Source: Branchiostoma floridae
Lineage: Eukaryota > Chordata > Leptocardii > Amphioxiformes > Branchiostomatidae
Length of the DNA: 64,000 bases
NCBI RefSeq assembly: GCF_000003815.2
Contig: NC_049988.1
Coordinates: 12,615,969-12,679,968 of the forward strand
Direction of reading: 5' to 3'
Below the pieces are notes generated by a model, which saw nothing but the letters and a program-made list of their open reading frames with translations, was not told the origin of the DNA and ran no database searches. The position numbers and the translations under genes were made by a program. Shown here piece after piece: positions 46,201 through 61,200 of the stretch. Positions within the stretch are counted from its first letter, which is position 1, and every line of letters begins with the position of its first letter.

Positions 46201-49200
46201 CGCTGGAACAACAGCAGAGGTAATGACATACAATGCAATTGAAGGGAATGCTATCAACCTTCCAAACCCCTGTTCATAGATAAAAATTTTGTGATACCAA
46301 ATAGACCATCTCAATTGCTTTTAAAAGGTATTGGTAACATTAAAGTAAAGACATGACCTACCAATGTTAACTTTCAAATTAACTTTCAAATTGTTAAATT
46401 TTCGGATAATAGTCGATTAATCTTGACCCTAAATGGAATAGTGGTATGATATTAGATATTCATCAAATTAAGATGCCTGTAAATTATTACTTAGAATTGC
46501 TTTGAAAAAAATCATGTTAGTTCGTAAACTATTGTTTTATCAAGAAAATAAACAACAAAATGCTAATCCAGGCATACTAAACTGTCCTTGATTTCAGGTG
46601 AAGATAGCGCTCAATAGCCTATACGAAGAAGCCGATACTTTTATTCTTCGTGACCGAACACGGTTTCTGTTTGAGAAGGGCAGCGTGGATTCCTTTCTTG
46701 TGTCTACAGATCAGCCACTGGGAGGTCTCAGTCACGTGCGTGTGTGGCACGACAGTAGTGGTGACAGTCCCGGATGGTGAGTCACTTGTTATCCATCGAT
46801 AGCAGAAGCATGCATTACCTTTATGAAATATTCATGGTCGTTACATTTTCACAGGCGTTTGTGTGTGTCTGTCTGCACTGTGAACAAGATCAACTAAAAT
46901 GGCTTGATGGATTTGTTTCACACTTGTTGTGTTGATGTGCTGTGACGAAAGCTAGAAATGATTAGATTTTGGTCCCCCTAGCGCCGACTTTTCTTGGTAC
47001 TGCAGCGGAACTGACGGGCGGCCCGTGAGATAACGTGTTCAAAAAATGTTCGTCCAGCTTCCATATGGTTGTATCAGAGAGTGCTAAAATGCCGTATGTT
47101 CTTTATGCTGAAGAGGTATAGCAGCACAGCTACAAATGATAGTTTTATTCTGCTTCTATATTAGGTTCCTGAGGCAGATAGTCGTGACGAACAGAGGGTC
47201 TGGTGAGACCAGCTTTTTTCTGTGCAACAGGTAAGCCTCTGGTTGGAAGTCATTATCGTGAACTACAAGTGTATGTTTTCATTAGGGGAAGAGGTTTGTG
47301 CATAAGTAACTTGTACATTATCAATTTAACCTGTATGTCTACTCTTACACTCAAGTTCCAAACCTGTATATCAAGTTTAGCTTATGTTCTACTCCAGAAG
47401 AGTTGTCTTTAGACTTGATCTTGTTGTATCACTTGAAGTATATACGCTAACCATTTGAGCCGATTATGTGTATTCTATGAGAAGTTTAAATGAATGTATG
47501 TGTCGGCTGAGCTGAGCTTGGTTTACCATTTTACCATTAATTGCATTCTCTGAAATCTCAATAAATAGAATTAATTGAATAACCAATATTTATTTTAATC
47601 AATATCTAATAAAGATGGCTGGCGGCAGATGAAGACGACGGTAAAGTTCATCGGGTCCTTCCTAAAGCCGAACCAGACGAGATAAGTTCTTTCCGAAACC
47701 TGTTCCTAGCCAAAAGCGCAAGGTAAGTTAATGAAGGCATGGTAGAAATGATTTATCTGCGTAGTTGACCCTTAAAGTTAACCATTATAAAACAGTACAC
47801 AACATGTTAGTTTTTAATCATACTTGATGGTGTACAAAATTGTATTATGCTACATATAGTATTATCTTATCAAAATGTTTTTTTTTACAATTTTTCCTTT
47901 CAAGTTTATATATATATCGACCCATTAACTTTTTTATTACACAGGGATATGAACGATGACCATGTGTGGTTCTCAGTCCTGGGCCGCCCTGCTCGTAGCC
48001 CGTTCACCCGTGTCCAGCGCCTGTCCTGCTGCCTGACGCTGCTCTACAGCACCATGCTCACCAACATCATGTTCTTCGGTCGAGATGACGACTTTGACCC
48101 GCCGGCCCCGATCCGATTCGCGGGACTGGTTATCAATTCACCTATTTCCTGGGCAGAGGTAGAAAAATCTTATAATAGATGCGTTGGTTGTAAAATTAAG
48201 AAACGATATTGATATTTTATTTACGTTTATGGATGTTATTATTAGACACCCAGGTAAACAATATCAAAGGTAAACCTATGTCTACAACTAAATAAAAGTC
48301 ATGAGATTTTTTTCCGGACTAGTCGAGTGATGACACCCATCACTCTTTGCAGAGGAAAGAAAAGTCTGAAAGTAAATCCCATATCTTTATCAACTTGTAA
48401 TTGTGGACATTGTATTGCCAATAGATCTTCCACCAATATTTAGTTTCCATTTCACGTTACTGTATATAATTTGCAAGAAAATAAACTTCCGCATCTATCC
48501 CCAACAAGGACCATTTCTGATAAAGTTGACCGATTACTATGCAGTAATATTGCATGATACAATCTTTTTTACAGGTAATGATCAGCATCCAGAGCGCAGT
48601 TATCATCTTGCCTGTCAATCTGCTCATCGTTTTCTTATTTCGACACTCCTACTCGACAACCAAGCCCGACAATAGAGATAAAAAGGCAAATACAACAGGC
48701 AATCGGAGTGAAAATCAAGACAACACCATAACCATTACAACCTCCAGCGACGATCCGGATGTACCGACAGTATGGTCGTATGGGGTGAAAGCCCAGAGGT
48801 TCCCTAAGTTTTCCAGCGGTCCGTCAGTAGATTCTGACAGAACATCGACAGGAAGGGACGAGTCCGGTTTTCCAACAGCAAAGACGAACGAACTGGAAAA
48901 CAATACCAAGTTTTCTCTTCCATGGTGGACAATCTATATTGGTGCGTGGGTGTTTAAATTTGTTTCTTTATCATTTAAAAATGGCGCAGCGTCATTTCTT
49001 TGCATTTTAAGAAAATGAATTAGTCTTAGTATTCAAATTATATATCCACATCGTTGTTTTGAAACGTGCGATACGACTTATTTTCTGTTGATATCCGTTA
49101 ACAATACGAGTTAGAAAGTGGTATATGTTGTCAATCATTGACTCGTGTAAAGCATATTACTTTTGTTAATAGGGTTTTTATCAAGCAGTGACTACTTTTT

Positions 49201-52200
49201 AAAGGTAAAAACATGTACCTCCAAATTTTTGATGGCTATCAGTCCATCTCCCTCACAGAGTGACCTAGTTCTCGCGAGACTTGCGAGAAATAGGTCGAGA
49301 CTTGTGTGGATCTTCCTTGCAGAGTCGGGGTAAGTTGGATGTGGGCAGCTCCCAGCCATCGTTGCGGTTCAGCTTAGCATGCTAGCAGCTTTCAACTCTT
49401 AACTTAACTGTGTACGATCTCTTCAACGGTGTTACTTTAGCTGATTTATTACGTCCATACAGCATGGTTTCTGCTCTGGACAGCAGGTTTCGCGGCTGCG
49501 TACTTTACCGTCCTGTACACGCTGAGTTTCGGACGTGCGAAGGCAGAAGCTTGGGTCGTGACGTTTCTGACGACGTTTGTCACTGACGTATTCCTGATGC
49601 AACCTTTCAAACTGCTAGCCATCGCAATGGTCTTTGCTATAATTGCAAAGGTATCTCAATTTTTTTATTTACGCGTACTTTCTAAGGAATCCACGATACT
49701 AACCTCAAGTCACGTGATAAAACATATCTTTGAGTGATTTTATAGTTTGAGCAACACACACAACTGACTTATTTTCGAAATATTTAATTTTTCGTTATAC
49801 TTTCGCATATCGCCTGAAAGACTATAGCAACCATTTTTTACATTTGCTAAAATGTTAGTTGGTAATAATTTCTTTAAAAACAAGAGATCAATCTTCCATT
49901 TATGACAAAATATCATGAATTTTTGCTACAATATGGCAATTTTCCTACATAAAGAAATATTTGCAGTCAGCGTATCTTTTTATGAACTAATATGCATGAA
50001 TTAGGCTAATCTGATGACGTCATAATGTCACATGTCTTATAATTTTATATTTGACTTCGAAAGCATTCTCTAAAAATATTCGTGCTTGTACGATAAGTTG
50101 TTTCATAATTACAGTGGCGGTGTGGCGCGCCATCTTGAGTACATAGCGGACTCCATTCAATAAGTCGTAGCACAGTCACGATACGTCAAATCGAGCTATT
50201 ATATGTGTTCCCGTGATCTAGAAGAGTCAGGGAACCGTGTGTATGTCAGTTGAAATTTCAAAAAGTAGTTGAAGACGAGATTAGTTCCGTCAAAGTTGAC
50301 CTTCTATGTACTCATCATGGCGAGGGTAGCTTGTGTTTTACGGTCTGCATGGGGGTTTCCAGGTGACCGATGTATACCGTCTACTTCCGGGTCAAACCAA
50401 CTACCCAAAACAAAACACGCAATACTCTACCAGTGATAACCGATTGAGTGCCCTCAGTTTGGAGAATCGTATGTATCTCAGTCAATAGACTTTAGACAGA
50501 AACTGACCAGATCTAGGAGGTTTTATCAGTTATCTTATTAAACTTCATTGGCTCATCCCAAGCGCGAGACATTGCACTACAAGTGACCGAAGGAAAGTTT
50601 TATCTATAAAGATTATCTGTCATATTGCCAGGCGTGACATATAACTTAACTGTATTTGAACCAGAATTCTTAATAAGACACATTAACATTTACCTCTTAC
50701 TAAGCTATTCCGACAGTGTATCATTCAAATGATACAGGGTAATACACAATGTATTCAGCGATCTACGGGCTGTATCATTCAAAGTGATATACTCCTGGTT
50801 AAGATACAAGAATCCCAGCAGTGGTGCAATATCAAAAGACGATATCTATTCCGACAGTGTTTTCATTAAAGTGAAACAGGTACCCCGACCGGTGCCACAT
50901 TCAAAGGACAAACTCCCTGGTCATGATCCACGGAAAGGCTAAGTTACTCCGACAGTGTATCATTCAAATAATAACGGGTACTATACAGTGATCTATGGAG
51001 TGCATCATTCAAATGATACGAGGTTAAGATACAAGAATCCCGACTGGTGCAACATTCAAACTCCCCGGGAAAGACAAAGCTATTCCGACAGTGTATCATT
51101 CAAATTAATAAAGGGTAATACACAGCGATCTAAAGGGTGTATCATTCAGATGATACAGGATAAGATACAAGAATCCCGACTGGTGCAACATTTAAAGGAC
51201 AAAAGGAAAGACTAAGCTATTCCGACAGTGTATCATTCAAATGAAACATATAATATATAGCGATCTAAAGGGTGTATCATTCAAATGATACGAGGTTAAG
51301 ATACAAGAATCCCGACTGGTGCAACATTCAAAGGAGAAGGGAAAGACTAAGTTATTCCGACAGTGTATCATTCAAATGAAACAGGTAATATATAGCGATC
51401 TAAAGGGTGTATCATTCAAATGATACAGGTTAAGATACAAGAAACCCGACTGGTGCAACATTTAAAGGACAAACTAATTGGGAAAGACTAAGTTATTCCG
51501 ACAGTGTATCATTTAAATTAATAAAGGGTAATATGCAGCGATCTAAAGGGCGTACCATTCAAATTATTAAGGTTAAGTAAGATAGAAGAATCCCAACTGG
51601 TAAAATATTTAAAGGACAGACTCCCCGGGAAAGACTAAGCTATTCCGACAGTGTATCATTCAAATGATACAGGGTAATATACAGCAATCTAAAGGGTGTA
51701 TCATTCAAATGATACAGGGTTATAATATACAGCTATCTAAAGGGTGTATCATCTAATGATACAAGTTAAGATACAAGAATCCCGACTTGTGCAACGTTCA
51801 AAGGACAAGGGAAAGACTAAGCTATTCCGACAGTGTATCATTCAAATGATACAGGGTAATATACAACGATCTAAAGGGTGTATCATTCAAATGATACAAG
51901 TTAAGATACAAGAATCCCGACTTGTGCAACATTCAAAGGACAAGAGAAAGACTAAACTATTCCGACAGTGTATCATTCAAATGATACAGGGTAATATACA
52001 ACGATCTAAAGGGTGTATCATTCAAATGATACAAGTTAAGATACAAGAATCCCGACTTGTGCAACATTCAAAGGACAAGAGAAAGACTAAGCTATTCCGA
52101 CACGGTGTATCATTCAACTGAAACAGGCAATCATACAGCGATCTGAGGGTTGTATCATTCAAATCATACAGGTTAAGATACAAGAATCCCTGGTACAACA

Positions 52201-55200
52201 TGTAAAGGACAAATTCCCTGGGAAAGACTAAGCTTTTCCGACAATGTATCATTCAAATGATACAGGGTAATATATACAGCGATCTAGAGGGTGCATCATT
52301 CAAATGATACAGGTTATTAAGATACAAGAATCCCAACTGGTGCAACATTCAAAGGGCAGAGGGAAAGACTAAGACTAAGTTGTGTCGTACACAATCCCTT
52401 CTGCATCAATCTCTCTGCAACTTTTGTAATCTAAAAGTAATGACTATATATATGATATAAACAAAGTTGTCTCTTCGTCAACCAAACAATTAACAATAGT
52501 TCTTGTGTACCAAAGCAATTCCATGGCCGTTTCCATTACAATTCAGACCACCATCTCTACAGTACTAGACAGTGGAACAACCTAAAACTGATCCAAGTAA
52601 AAACGCAGCAAAGAAAGTTCTCCATGATGTTCAGATGCCCGCAAAGTTACAAAGTTAATATACAAGAATCCTGAAGGTGTAACATTCATTCATATAAATT
52701 GGCACAGTTGTCCTCACGCCGATTAAGGGAGGTTAATACGGATAAAGCAGCGCCTTTCTACAACTGTGTCATAAAAATTGACACAGAATCCTCCCATCGA
52801 AACTTTCTGTCATTAAAGGGGGTAATACGGATAGAAGAGCGCCTTTCTACAACTGTATCATATAAATAAACACAGTTGTCCTTCTGTCGAAACTTTCTGT
52901 TATCAAAGGAGGTAATATGGACAGAAGAGCGCCTTTCTACAACTGACTGTTTAGTTGAATTCTGATTTCGACAAACATTGGTGTGGTGTTATCAATGTTG
53001 TAGTATGAGTCGCTATTCCATTATTAAACGCGTCTTGATATTTTGAATTGTTGTCAGTGTGCTATTTTGTTAATTACTATTCGTGAAATACACGACCGCC
53101 AGATTAGAATGCTTCTTATCAACACGATCGTAAGATGGAAATTTACCTTTTGTAGATCTTTACACGGTAGGGGGGGTCGATAAATGGCAAAGTCAAAATT
53201 TTTGGACACCCACTTGGGAAATGGTTAACACCATCAATACAAGACTTTGGATACAAAAAGTAAAGTCGTATCTCAAAATAAACCCCCCACCTCACCCGAA
53301 AAACTAATTTGCATTATATGCAATAGGGAACAGTCATATGGTGATTTAGAGGAATGCTTGCCGTCATGTAACTGCTTAACGACGTGTGCGAGGACCTCCA
53401 AACTTGTTGAATTCTCCTAAAATTTACTTGGCAACAAGTTTAAGAGAATAAAATAAGTTTGTGATATTTTTGTTGCCATGGCAACGGGTTGATGACAGGC
53501 ATAGTTTACAAAATTCTTTAATTTCGGCTTAAACATTGCGGTTTTATGGTTTTCTTGGTAAACACTCTTGTTTCATATATATAGCATCAACATCTTATAA
53601 AATATCATTTAGCATTCACGATTAAATATTAATAATTTATGCTAATTTGATGACGTAAAAAATCCAAGATGGCAGCCCATGTCATAAGCGAAATCGTAAA
53701 ATAGGTTATTATCACTCGAATTTTGCCATTATATTGTAGTTTTTACTATATACATTCCTAGGGATATTTGTAGTCCGATCTTATTGCATTTTGTGGTTAT
53801 ATGTCAAAAATAATGCAATTTAAAACATTTAAGTTTGACGATCCAAGATGAGGTTTCTCAAAGAATAGCTAACTTGAAGATAGATTTCAAATTTGACACT
53901 AGTAGTGCCTGTACTATGCCCATTTGTGAAATATGGCACATTACATGTGGTCATTTTTTTTTTAAATCTAGAAGTCTTTGCCATTGCCTACACCTTTTCC
54001 TGGTAGTATACAATAGATCTAGTTGCCATGTAAAATGTTATGTTTCCAATACATGTGTATAATTTACTTTTTCTGCTTTCAAAACAGCCTCAAACGACAC
54101 TTTTGCACCCAAATTTCACATTGAGCCAAAATCTGAATATAACTTTTCCTGGAAAGGTGTACATGTTAGTTGCATCAAAAGTTTTTTTTTTTTTACTTTG
54201 AACAATTAAATCCGCAGTAAAATTGCTAGTAAGATAGTTAATTATGTAAATATATTATATAAATTACATCCCTGTCGTTACTGTACTGCCTTTTATGCTA
54301 CTCTCACTGTCATTTGTGTGCCCTAACTCTTGTTGTGTACTAGTAACAGTGGATGAAAGGTCTTACTTGGAAAATGTTTGTACATTTCCAATTTGAAAGG
54401 AAAGTAATAGAGCCCAGCTTGCCCTTTGTTGGAATTTGTCATGTATAGTCCAGGGTCTCTACTTTGTCTTATATCCTAGTCACCCCCACCTTCTGTTCGT
54501 TTCTCCAGGGTTTGCCTTTACTCTGGGTCCTCTGCGTATATACGAGTTCACTTTTCTTTTTAAAACAACTCATTGTATTCTGTCTTTGGGTTTTCCTTCT
54601 CTGTCTGTCCATGCCTCTTTCTGCTTTCAGTAAACCATTTCCTCAGGAACGTCTTCTACCCTCTATTGATTGTGCTCAGAGATTTAGATACTGTATCATG
54701 GTAATACTTGGCATAAAAGGTACATCTGCTGTGACGCCTCTCGTACATCCATGTCAGTGGTCACTTTCCCAAGGCCCACTACCTCAGCCTCAAATGGTAC
54801 TAGATCATTGATATCACAACCTATATATATACTGTCTGCAGTTTTGTAGGTAGTTGGAAGTATTTAGATGGAGGAAATACCTTACCGACATCAAACAATT
54901 TAGAGTTAGATCTTTTTGTCATTAGTTGTGATTCAGATTTACTTCTATGTTGTAACTGAAAGTAATTATTACGTACACTCTTTGATTTCTCTACCACTGT
55001 CACTCTCCCTATTCATTTAAAATGTATGTTATCAATCTGCTGCAATGGTAATGTAGCTAATGCCCTAGTGCCCCGTTGTTATTTTTCAGGGAGAAAAAAA
55101 TTAACTTTGCTAATAAGCCCCCTTTCCACTAGACGGCGATTGCGCTGAGCTCTCACTGCGTCCTAACGGATTTGTTTCCATCGATTTCATACTGGGTATA

Positions 55201-58200
55201 TCATACAGAATGTAAAAGTGTTACTGAAAAGACAACAAAACACACATTTTGCACCCTCCCCTCACTAAATCCGAACGGCTTGGTCTACGATCACCAAATT
55301 TGCAGGGATTATGTATTTATAAGTCTTAATCACTTCTTTAATTCTGGTGTCTTGACAACACCGTCTGTCTCTACTTCTATGAAGTAATATGGGGTAATTA
55401 TGACGCCATTAAGATGGTGTTATAGGCGATAACCATCTAAACCGGTACTTCCCATTATATTATGGTATCCTAAAGGTATCAAACAAAAAGTTAGCAAATA
55501 TGGGTGTCTAACTTATACGTCTGCTAAGGTAGGTAAGACTTTTGTTGTCAATGGCATCCGAATTGATATTAATGCCTTGTCAGAAAATGAAGTCAAATCT
55601 ATTTTAGCTATCCTCTGAGAACCCTCATCTTGGATCGTCAAACTTAAATGTTTTAAAATACATTATTTTCGACATGTAACCCAAAAATACAATAAGAACG
55701 GACTACAAATTACCATTGGAATGTATTTGGTAAAAACTACAAAGTAGTGGCAAAATTCGAGTGATAATAACCTATTTCACCATTTTCGCTTATGACATGG
55801 GCTGCCATCTTGGATTTTGACCAGTTACGTCATCAAATTAGCATAAATTATGAATATTTAATCATGAATGCTACATTATGTTATATAAGATGTTAATGCT
55901 ATAGGAAACAAAAGTGTTTACCAAGAAAATTATTAAACCGCAACGTTCAAGCGGAAAGTAGAGAATTTCGTAAAATATGCCTGTCATCAACCGGTTGCCA
56001 TGGCAAAAAAAAATATCATAAATTTAATTTATTCTTAAACTTGTTGCCAAGTAAATTTTAGCAAAAGTTAACAAGTTTGGTAGTCCTAGCACACGTCGTT
56101 CGGCAGTTATATGACGGCAAGCATTCCTCTAAATCACCATATGGCTGTAACATATTGCACATAATTCGGCATGAGGCTCCCNNNNNNNNNNNNNNNNNNN
56201 NNNNNNNNNNNNNNNNNNNNNNNNNNNNNNNNNNNNNNNNNNNNNNNNNNNNNNNNNNNNNNNNNNNNNNNNNNNNNNNNNNNNNNNNNNNNNNNNNNNN
56301 NNNNNNNNNNNNNNNNNNNNNNNNNNNNNNNNNNNNNNNNNNNNNNNNNNNNNNNNNNNNNNNNNNNNNNNNNNNNNNNNNNNNNNNNNNNNNNNNNNNN
56401 NNNNNNNNNNNNNNNNNNNNNNNNNNNNNNNNNNNNNNGCAATAACAAAAAAGTTTCGACGGGAGGATTCTGTGTCAATTTTTATGACACAGTTGTAGAA
56501 AGGCGCTGTTTTATCCGCATTAACCTCCCTTAATAACGTAAGTCTTCGGCGAGAGGACAACTGTGTCAATTTATATGAATGAATGTTACACCTTCAGGAT
56601 TCTTGTATATTAACGTTGTAACCTTGCGGGCATCTGAACATCATGGAGAACTTCCTTTGTTGCGTTTTTACTTGGATCAGTTTTAGGTTGTTCCACTGTC
56701 TAGTACTGTAGTGATGGTGGTCTGAATTGTAATGGAAACGGCCATGGAATTGCTTTGGTACACAAGAACTATTGTTAATTGTTTGGTGGACGAAAAGACA
56801 ACTTTGTAGTTTGTTTACATCATATATAGTCATTACTTTTAGATTACAAAACAAAGATGCAGAAGGGACTGTGTACGACACAACTTAGTCTTAGTCTTTC
56901 CCTCTGCCCTTTGAATGTTGCACGAGTTGGGATTCTTGTATCTTAATAACCTGTATCATTTGAATGATGCACCCTCTAGATCGCTGTATATTCTCCTGCG
57001 TCATTTGAATGATACACCCTTTGTATCGTTGTATATTACCCCGTATCATTGAATGATACACTGTCAAGATAGATTAGTCTTTCCCTCTGTTCTTTAAATG
57101 CTACACCATTAGGATTCTTGTATCTTGACCTTTATCATTTGAATGATACACCCTCTAGATATCTCAGGATATCTTAGTCTTTCCCTCTGTCCTTTGAATG
57201 TTGTACCTTTAGGATGCTTGTATCTTAACCCTGTATCTTAATAACCTGTATCATTTGAAAAATACATTTGAAAGATACAGCCCCTAGATTGCTGTATATT
57301 ACCCTGTATCTTTTGAATGATACACTTTCGGAATAGCTTTATCTTTCCCTTTGTCCTTTAAATGTTGCACCAGTTGGGATTCTTGTATCTTAACCTGAAT
57401 CATTTGAATGATACACCCCCCAGATCGCTGTATATTACCCTTTATTATTTGACTGATACACTGTCGGAATAGCTTAGTCTTTCCCGGGACAGTGTCCTTT
57501 GAATGTTGCATCAGTTGGGATTCTTGTATCTTAACCTGTATCATTTGAATGATACACATTATATATCGCTGCATATTACCCTGTATCATTTGAATGATAC
57601 ACTCAGTCGAGTAGCTTAGTCTTTCCCAGGGAGTTTGAATGTAATGCATTAGTTGGGATTCTTGTATCTTAACCTGTATCATTTGAATGATATACCCTTT
57701 AGATCTATGTATGTTACCCTTTATCATTTGAATGATACACTTTCGTAATAGCTTAGTCTTTCCCGGGGAGTTCTTTGCATGTTGCACCAGTCGGGATTCT
57801 AGTATCTTATCCTGTATCATTTGAATGATACATCCTTTAGATCGCTGCATATTATTACCTTTTATCATTTGAATGATACACGAATAGCTTAGCTTAGCCC
57901 TTTGTCCTTTGAATGTTCCACCAGCACTAGTTGGGATTCTTGTATCTTAACCTGTATCATTTGAATGATGCACCCCTAGATCGCTGTATATTACCCTGTG
58001 TCGTTTGAATGATACACTGTCAGAATAGGTTAGTCTTTCCCAGGGAGTTTGTCCTTTGCATGTTGCACCAGGGATTCTTGTATCTTAATTAACCTGTATC
58101 CTTCGAATGATGCACATCGCTGTATATAACACTGTATCATTTCAATGATACACTGTCGGGATAGCTTAGTCTTTCCCGGGGAGTTCTTTGCATGTTGCAC

Positions 58201-61200
58201 CAGTTGGGATTCTTGTATCTTATGCTATATCATTTGAATGATACACCTTAGATCGCTGTATACATTGTGTTGTGTATTACCCTGTATCATTTGAATGATA
58301 CACTGAGTCGGAATAGGTAAGCAAGTAAATGCCAGGCTTTTCCAGAATTCTGGTTCAAATACAGTTAAGTTACATGGCACGCCTGGCAGATAATCTTTAG
58401 AGGTAAAACTGTCCTTCGGTCACTGTGTAGTGCAAAGTCTCGGCTTGGGATGAGCCAATCATTATATATAAATTGACCCAGTTGTCCTCCCGCCGATTAG
58501 TCTAAACTGTTCGGTCATACCATGACATCCTGTAGCTTCTAGTTGTAAAAGAGGTTGTCTCTTTCACCGCCTCAGTCTGTAGGTTCATATGCATGCATAT
58601 GGTTTCATGCGCTTCTGCCGACAGTGTGAGCCGGAAACAGATGCGTCTTTCTTTGTGACCGGGTACCGCAAAACCCCCATGTGGTGCGTATTTCAGCCAA
58701 AAACATGGCGGCTAGAAACATGGCGGCTTCCGAAAATTCTGAGTGAGGGCAAACTGAAGCGGTAACCCATCAATCTAGCAAAAGTCAAATTTATTTTGTG
58801 AGGTACACACGGTTGTCTGACTCTTCTAGATCACGGGGACACATATAATAGCTCGATTTGACGTATCGTGACTGTGCTACGCCTTATTGAATGGAGTCTT
58901 CTATGTACTCAAAATGGCGCGCTACAGCGGGCCTCAAGGCCGTATTAGCAATTGTGATATAAGTTCTAATTTTGGCTGCTTTGCCTGGAAAACAATACAG
59001 AGGCCAGTTCAAGACGAGGATCCACCCTCCTCTTCGTTAGACAAAGACGAGGAATATTTGCAGGTATTTTTTGCTCATAATTTCATGCAACCTTTTCTGA
59101 TTCGTATCATTGCGAATTTTTAAGGTTTCTTGGCTTTCTAGTTGATTTTGTTTTATTGTAGTTTTATTTACTAAAGCATCTTATTATAATTACCCAATAC
59201 GAATGAAAATAGCTAGTTGTGTCATTTTTTGACTGTTTCTTTACTGAAGGCAGTCTCAAATGGTCCCAACCATTCGGCGACGGCCACAGGATTCATGCGA
59301 TATTTCCAGAAGGATATGCAAAGAGACCTCAATCCCGAAGACAGAAAGGTACCATGCCAAAACCTTTTTATAATGAGCGGTGCCAACAATTGTGGAAGGA
59401 TTGAATCACAATATCTTTCGTCAGTAGGCAGCCGGAACAGAAGAAAAGCACATCAACTAATGTACCTATATGATATATCCTTGGATAATTCATAATAAGA
59501 AAGAGGTAGTTTTTAACAATATGATAACACATTTATTAGGTCTATCCAGAATTTGAAGGTCTGGCCATGAGTACCTTGAATTGCTCTTTCCAATTTACGA
59601 TACAAAGAAATATTTTGCTTTTTTAGTAAGAATATTTGTGTGTGTCAATAACGACATTACAGAAGCCAGCTGATGACCATGGCTCCCCGTCGATTGAGAC
59701 CACCCTCACTGAACAAAGAGAGAAGAGAAAACGGCGAAGAGTTGTTCTCGAGGTTCTTGTATTCGCGGTGTTCTTCACTGTTCTCATGATGACTTCGTAC
59801 ATTGAAAGGAGTCCCATGGCTTACCATTTGACTCAACATGTACAGAATGTTATACTTGGTGGTGGAGACCTCAGTTTTACACAGGTACAGCGTATGTTCT
59901 TTAGGAAGATATCTGATGCTTTGATGTATGTAAAAATTGGGGATTGTAGTATCTTTACTCACAGTTACATTAGCAACAACCGTGCTTAAAACTTTTAAAT
60001 AGTTACTTCATTAGCAAAATAGTACAATCATCAATTTGAAACATGTTGCACTTTGTTTTACCTACAATATTTTTCGAATTATTCAGTAAAGTTTTCTGAA
60101 TTTATAGATCTATAGAATAAACTGACATTGTTTTTCAGGTCAAGGACATCTCGTCATTTTGGACTTGGCTGACTCTAAATTTTATCCCTGCGACGTACAC
60201 AGCTGCATTCTGCAACGACAGAGGCAAACAAAAAGATAATTTATGTCTCTCATACTTTCTCGGACAGGTAAAACTACGACAGGTCAGGTTGAAAAAGGGT
60301 AAGTGCCGCTAAAAACAAAGTAGTGAATAGATACATCAAATAATCTGATTGACGTTTAAAACATAAACGTTTCAAAAATCATTTATTGTTTCAAATCAAG
60401 TCTATCGTATATAGAGATAGAAAGACACACAGAGAGAGAGAGAGAGAGAGAAAGACCTGAAGAAAGTGACTGAAAATTCGAAGTGAGCTACATTGTTTTG
60501 TATTGAACAAACGTAGCAATTTTCATAACGGAATATGGCAACACGGATTAGGCTCCATGCATAAACTCCATTATAAATTCATAATAATATTGTATGACAG
60601 TAAGGATGCAACAGCATGTCATATTTTCAATTCCGTTATCTTTAAATTTCAGATTTCCATTGCAAGATACCATTGACTATAATATCAGTAGGCTCTCGAT
60701 GTACATTGGCGTACTCGGATGGTCTGTCTGAAAAGCGGAATTTCAACCAAGGCTGGATTTTTAACGACTCTACCAAGAATGATGAATGCAACAATGCCTT
60801 TGTACCTTCCAATGCAACGCTATCCCCCCAGTACACTGACTGTGGTGCAGAACTGTTCCACGTGCAGGACATGTGGAAGTATACTGCGGCTAAGTCTTTT
60901 GCAACCGGTAAGTACCTCTTTAGATATTGCTAGTTTTTGTTTGTAAATAAAACCATATAAAAGTGCCAATGCTTACATTTCTACCGATCAAGAAATAGAT
61001 TTGTGCATACACCGAGTAAATTTCGCAGATGATCAGACGTATTCTGTAAAACCTCAATTTTACATCCGAAGACTATAAAGTTTGCTACTTGAATGTAAGT
61101 TTATCTGTGACGGTAGTCAACATTATGTTACAATATTAAGACCTTATATCCGTGCACAATATAAAGGGCTTTCCAACAAGCATTCGATCAGTCCTCTAAT

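Larger units (their letters stand above)
50115..58930. mobile_element. Giant foldback element in intron 34 (about 8.8 kb)
   Basis: Left arm about 50115-53870 and right arm about 55600-58930 are inverted copies, separated by a loop of about 1.7 kb. The outer ends match (TGGCGCGCCATCTTGAGTAC on the left; its diverged complement GTACTCAAAATGGCGCGC on the right), then TCACGATACGTCAAATCGAG and its complement. The inner ends also match (AAGTTTGACGATCCAAGATG and CATCTTGGATCGTCAAACTT). Each arm contains a tandem block of palindrome-bearing units. Long inverted arms with internal tandem repeats are the mark of Foldback/Galileo-type elements. No transposase is recognised. The right arm is interrupted by an N gap. 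Confidence 0.85.

Noticed and set aside
51744-52121. 125-codon open frame with repeating IQESRLVQ-type peptide
   Set aside because: It is read through the palindrome-bearing tandem block of the foldback element, and the inverse frame (57299-57868) appears in the other arm. Repetition comes from the DNA unit, not from a protein.
54464-54811. 115-codon hydrophobic frame in the foldback loop
   Set aside because: Low-complexity Leu/Phe/Ser composition from T-rich DNA, overlapping another frame of equal quality. No homology recognised.
56077-56569. Open frames over 100 codons spanning N
   Set aside because: They exist only because the N gap contains no stop codons. The same applies to 4634-5041 and 8384-8581.
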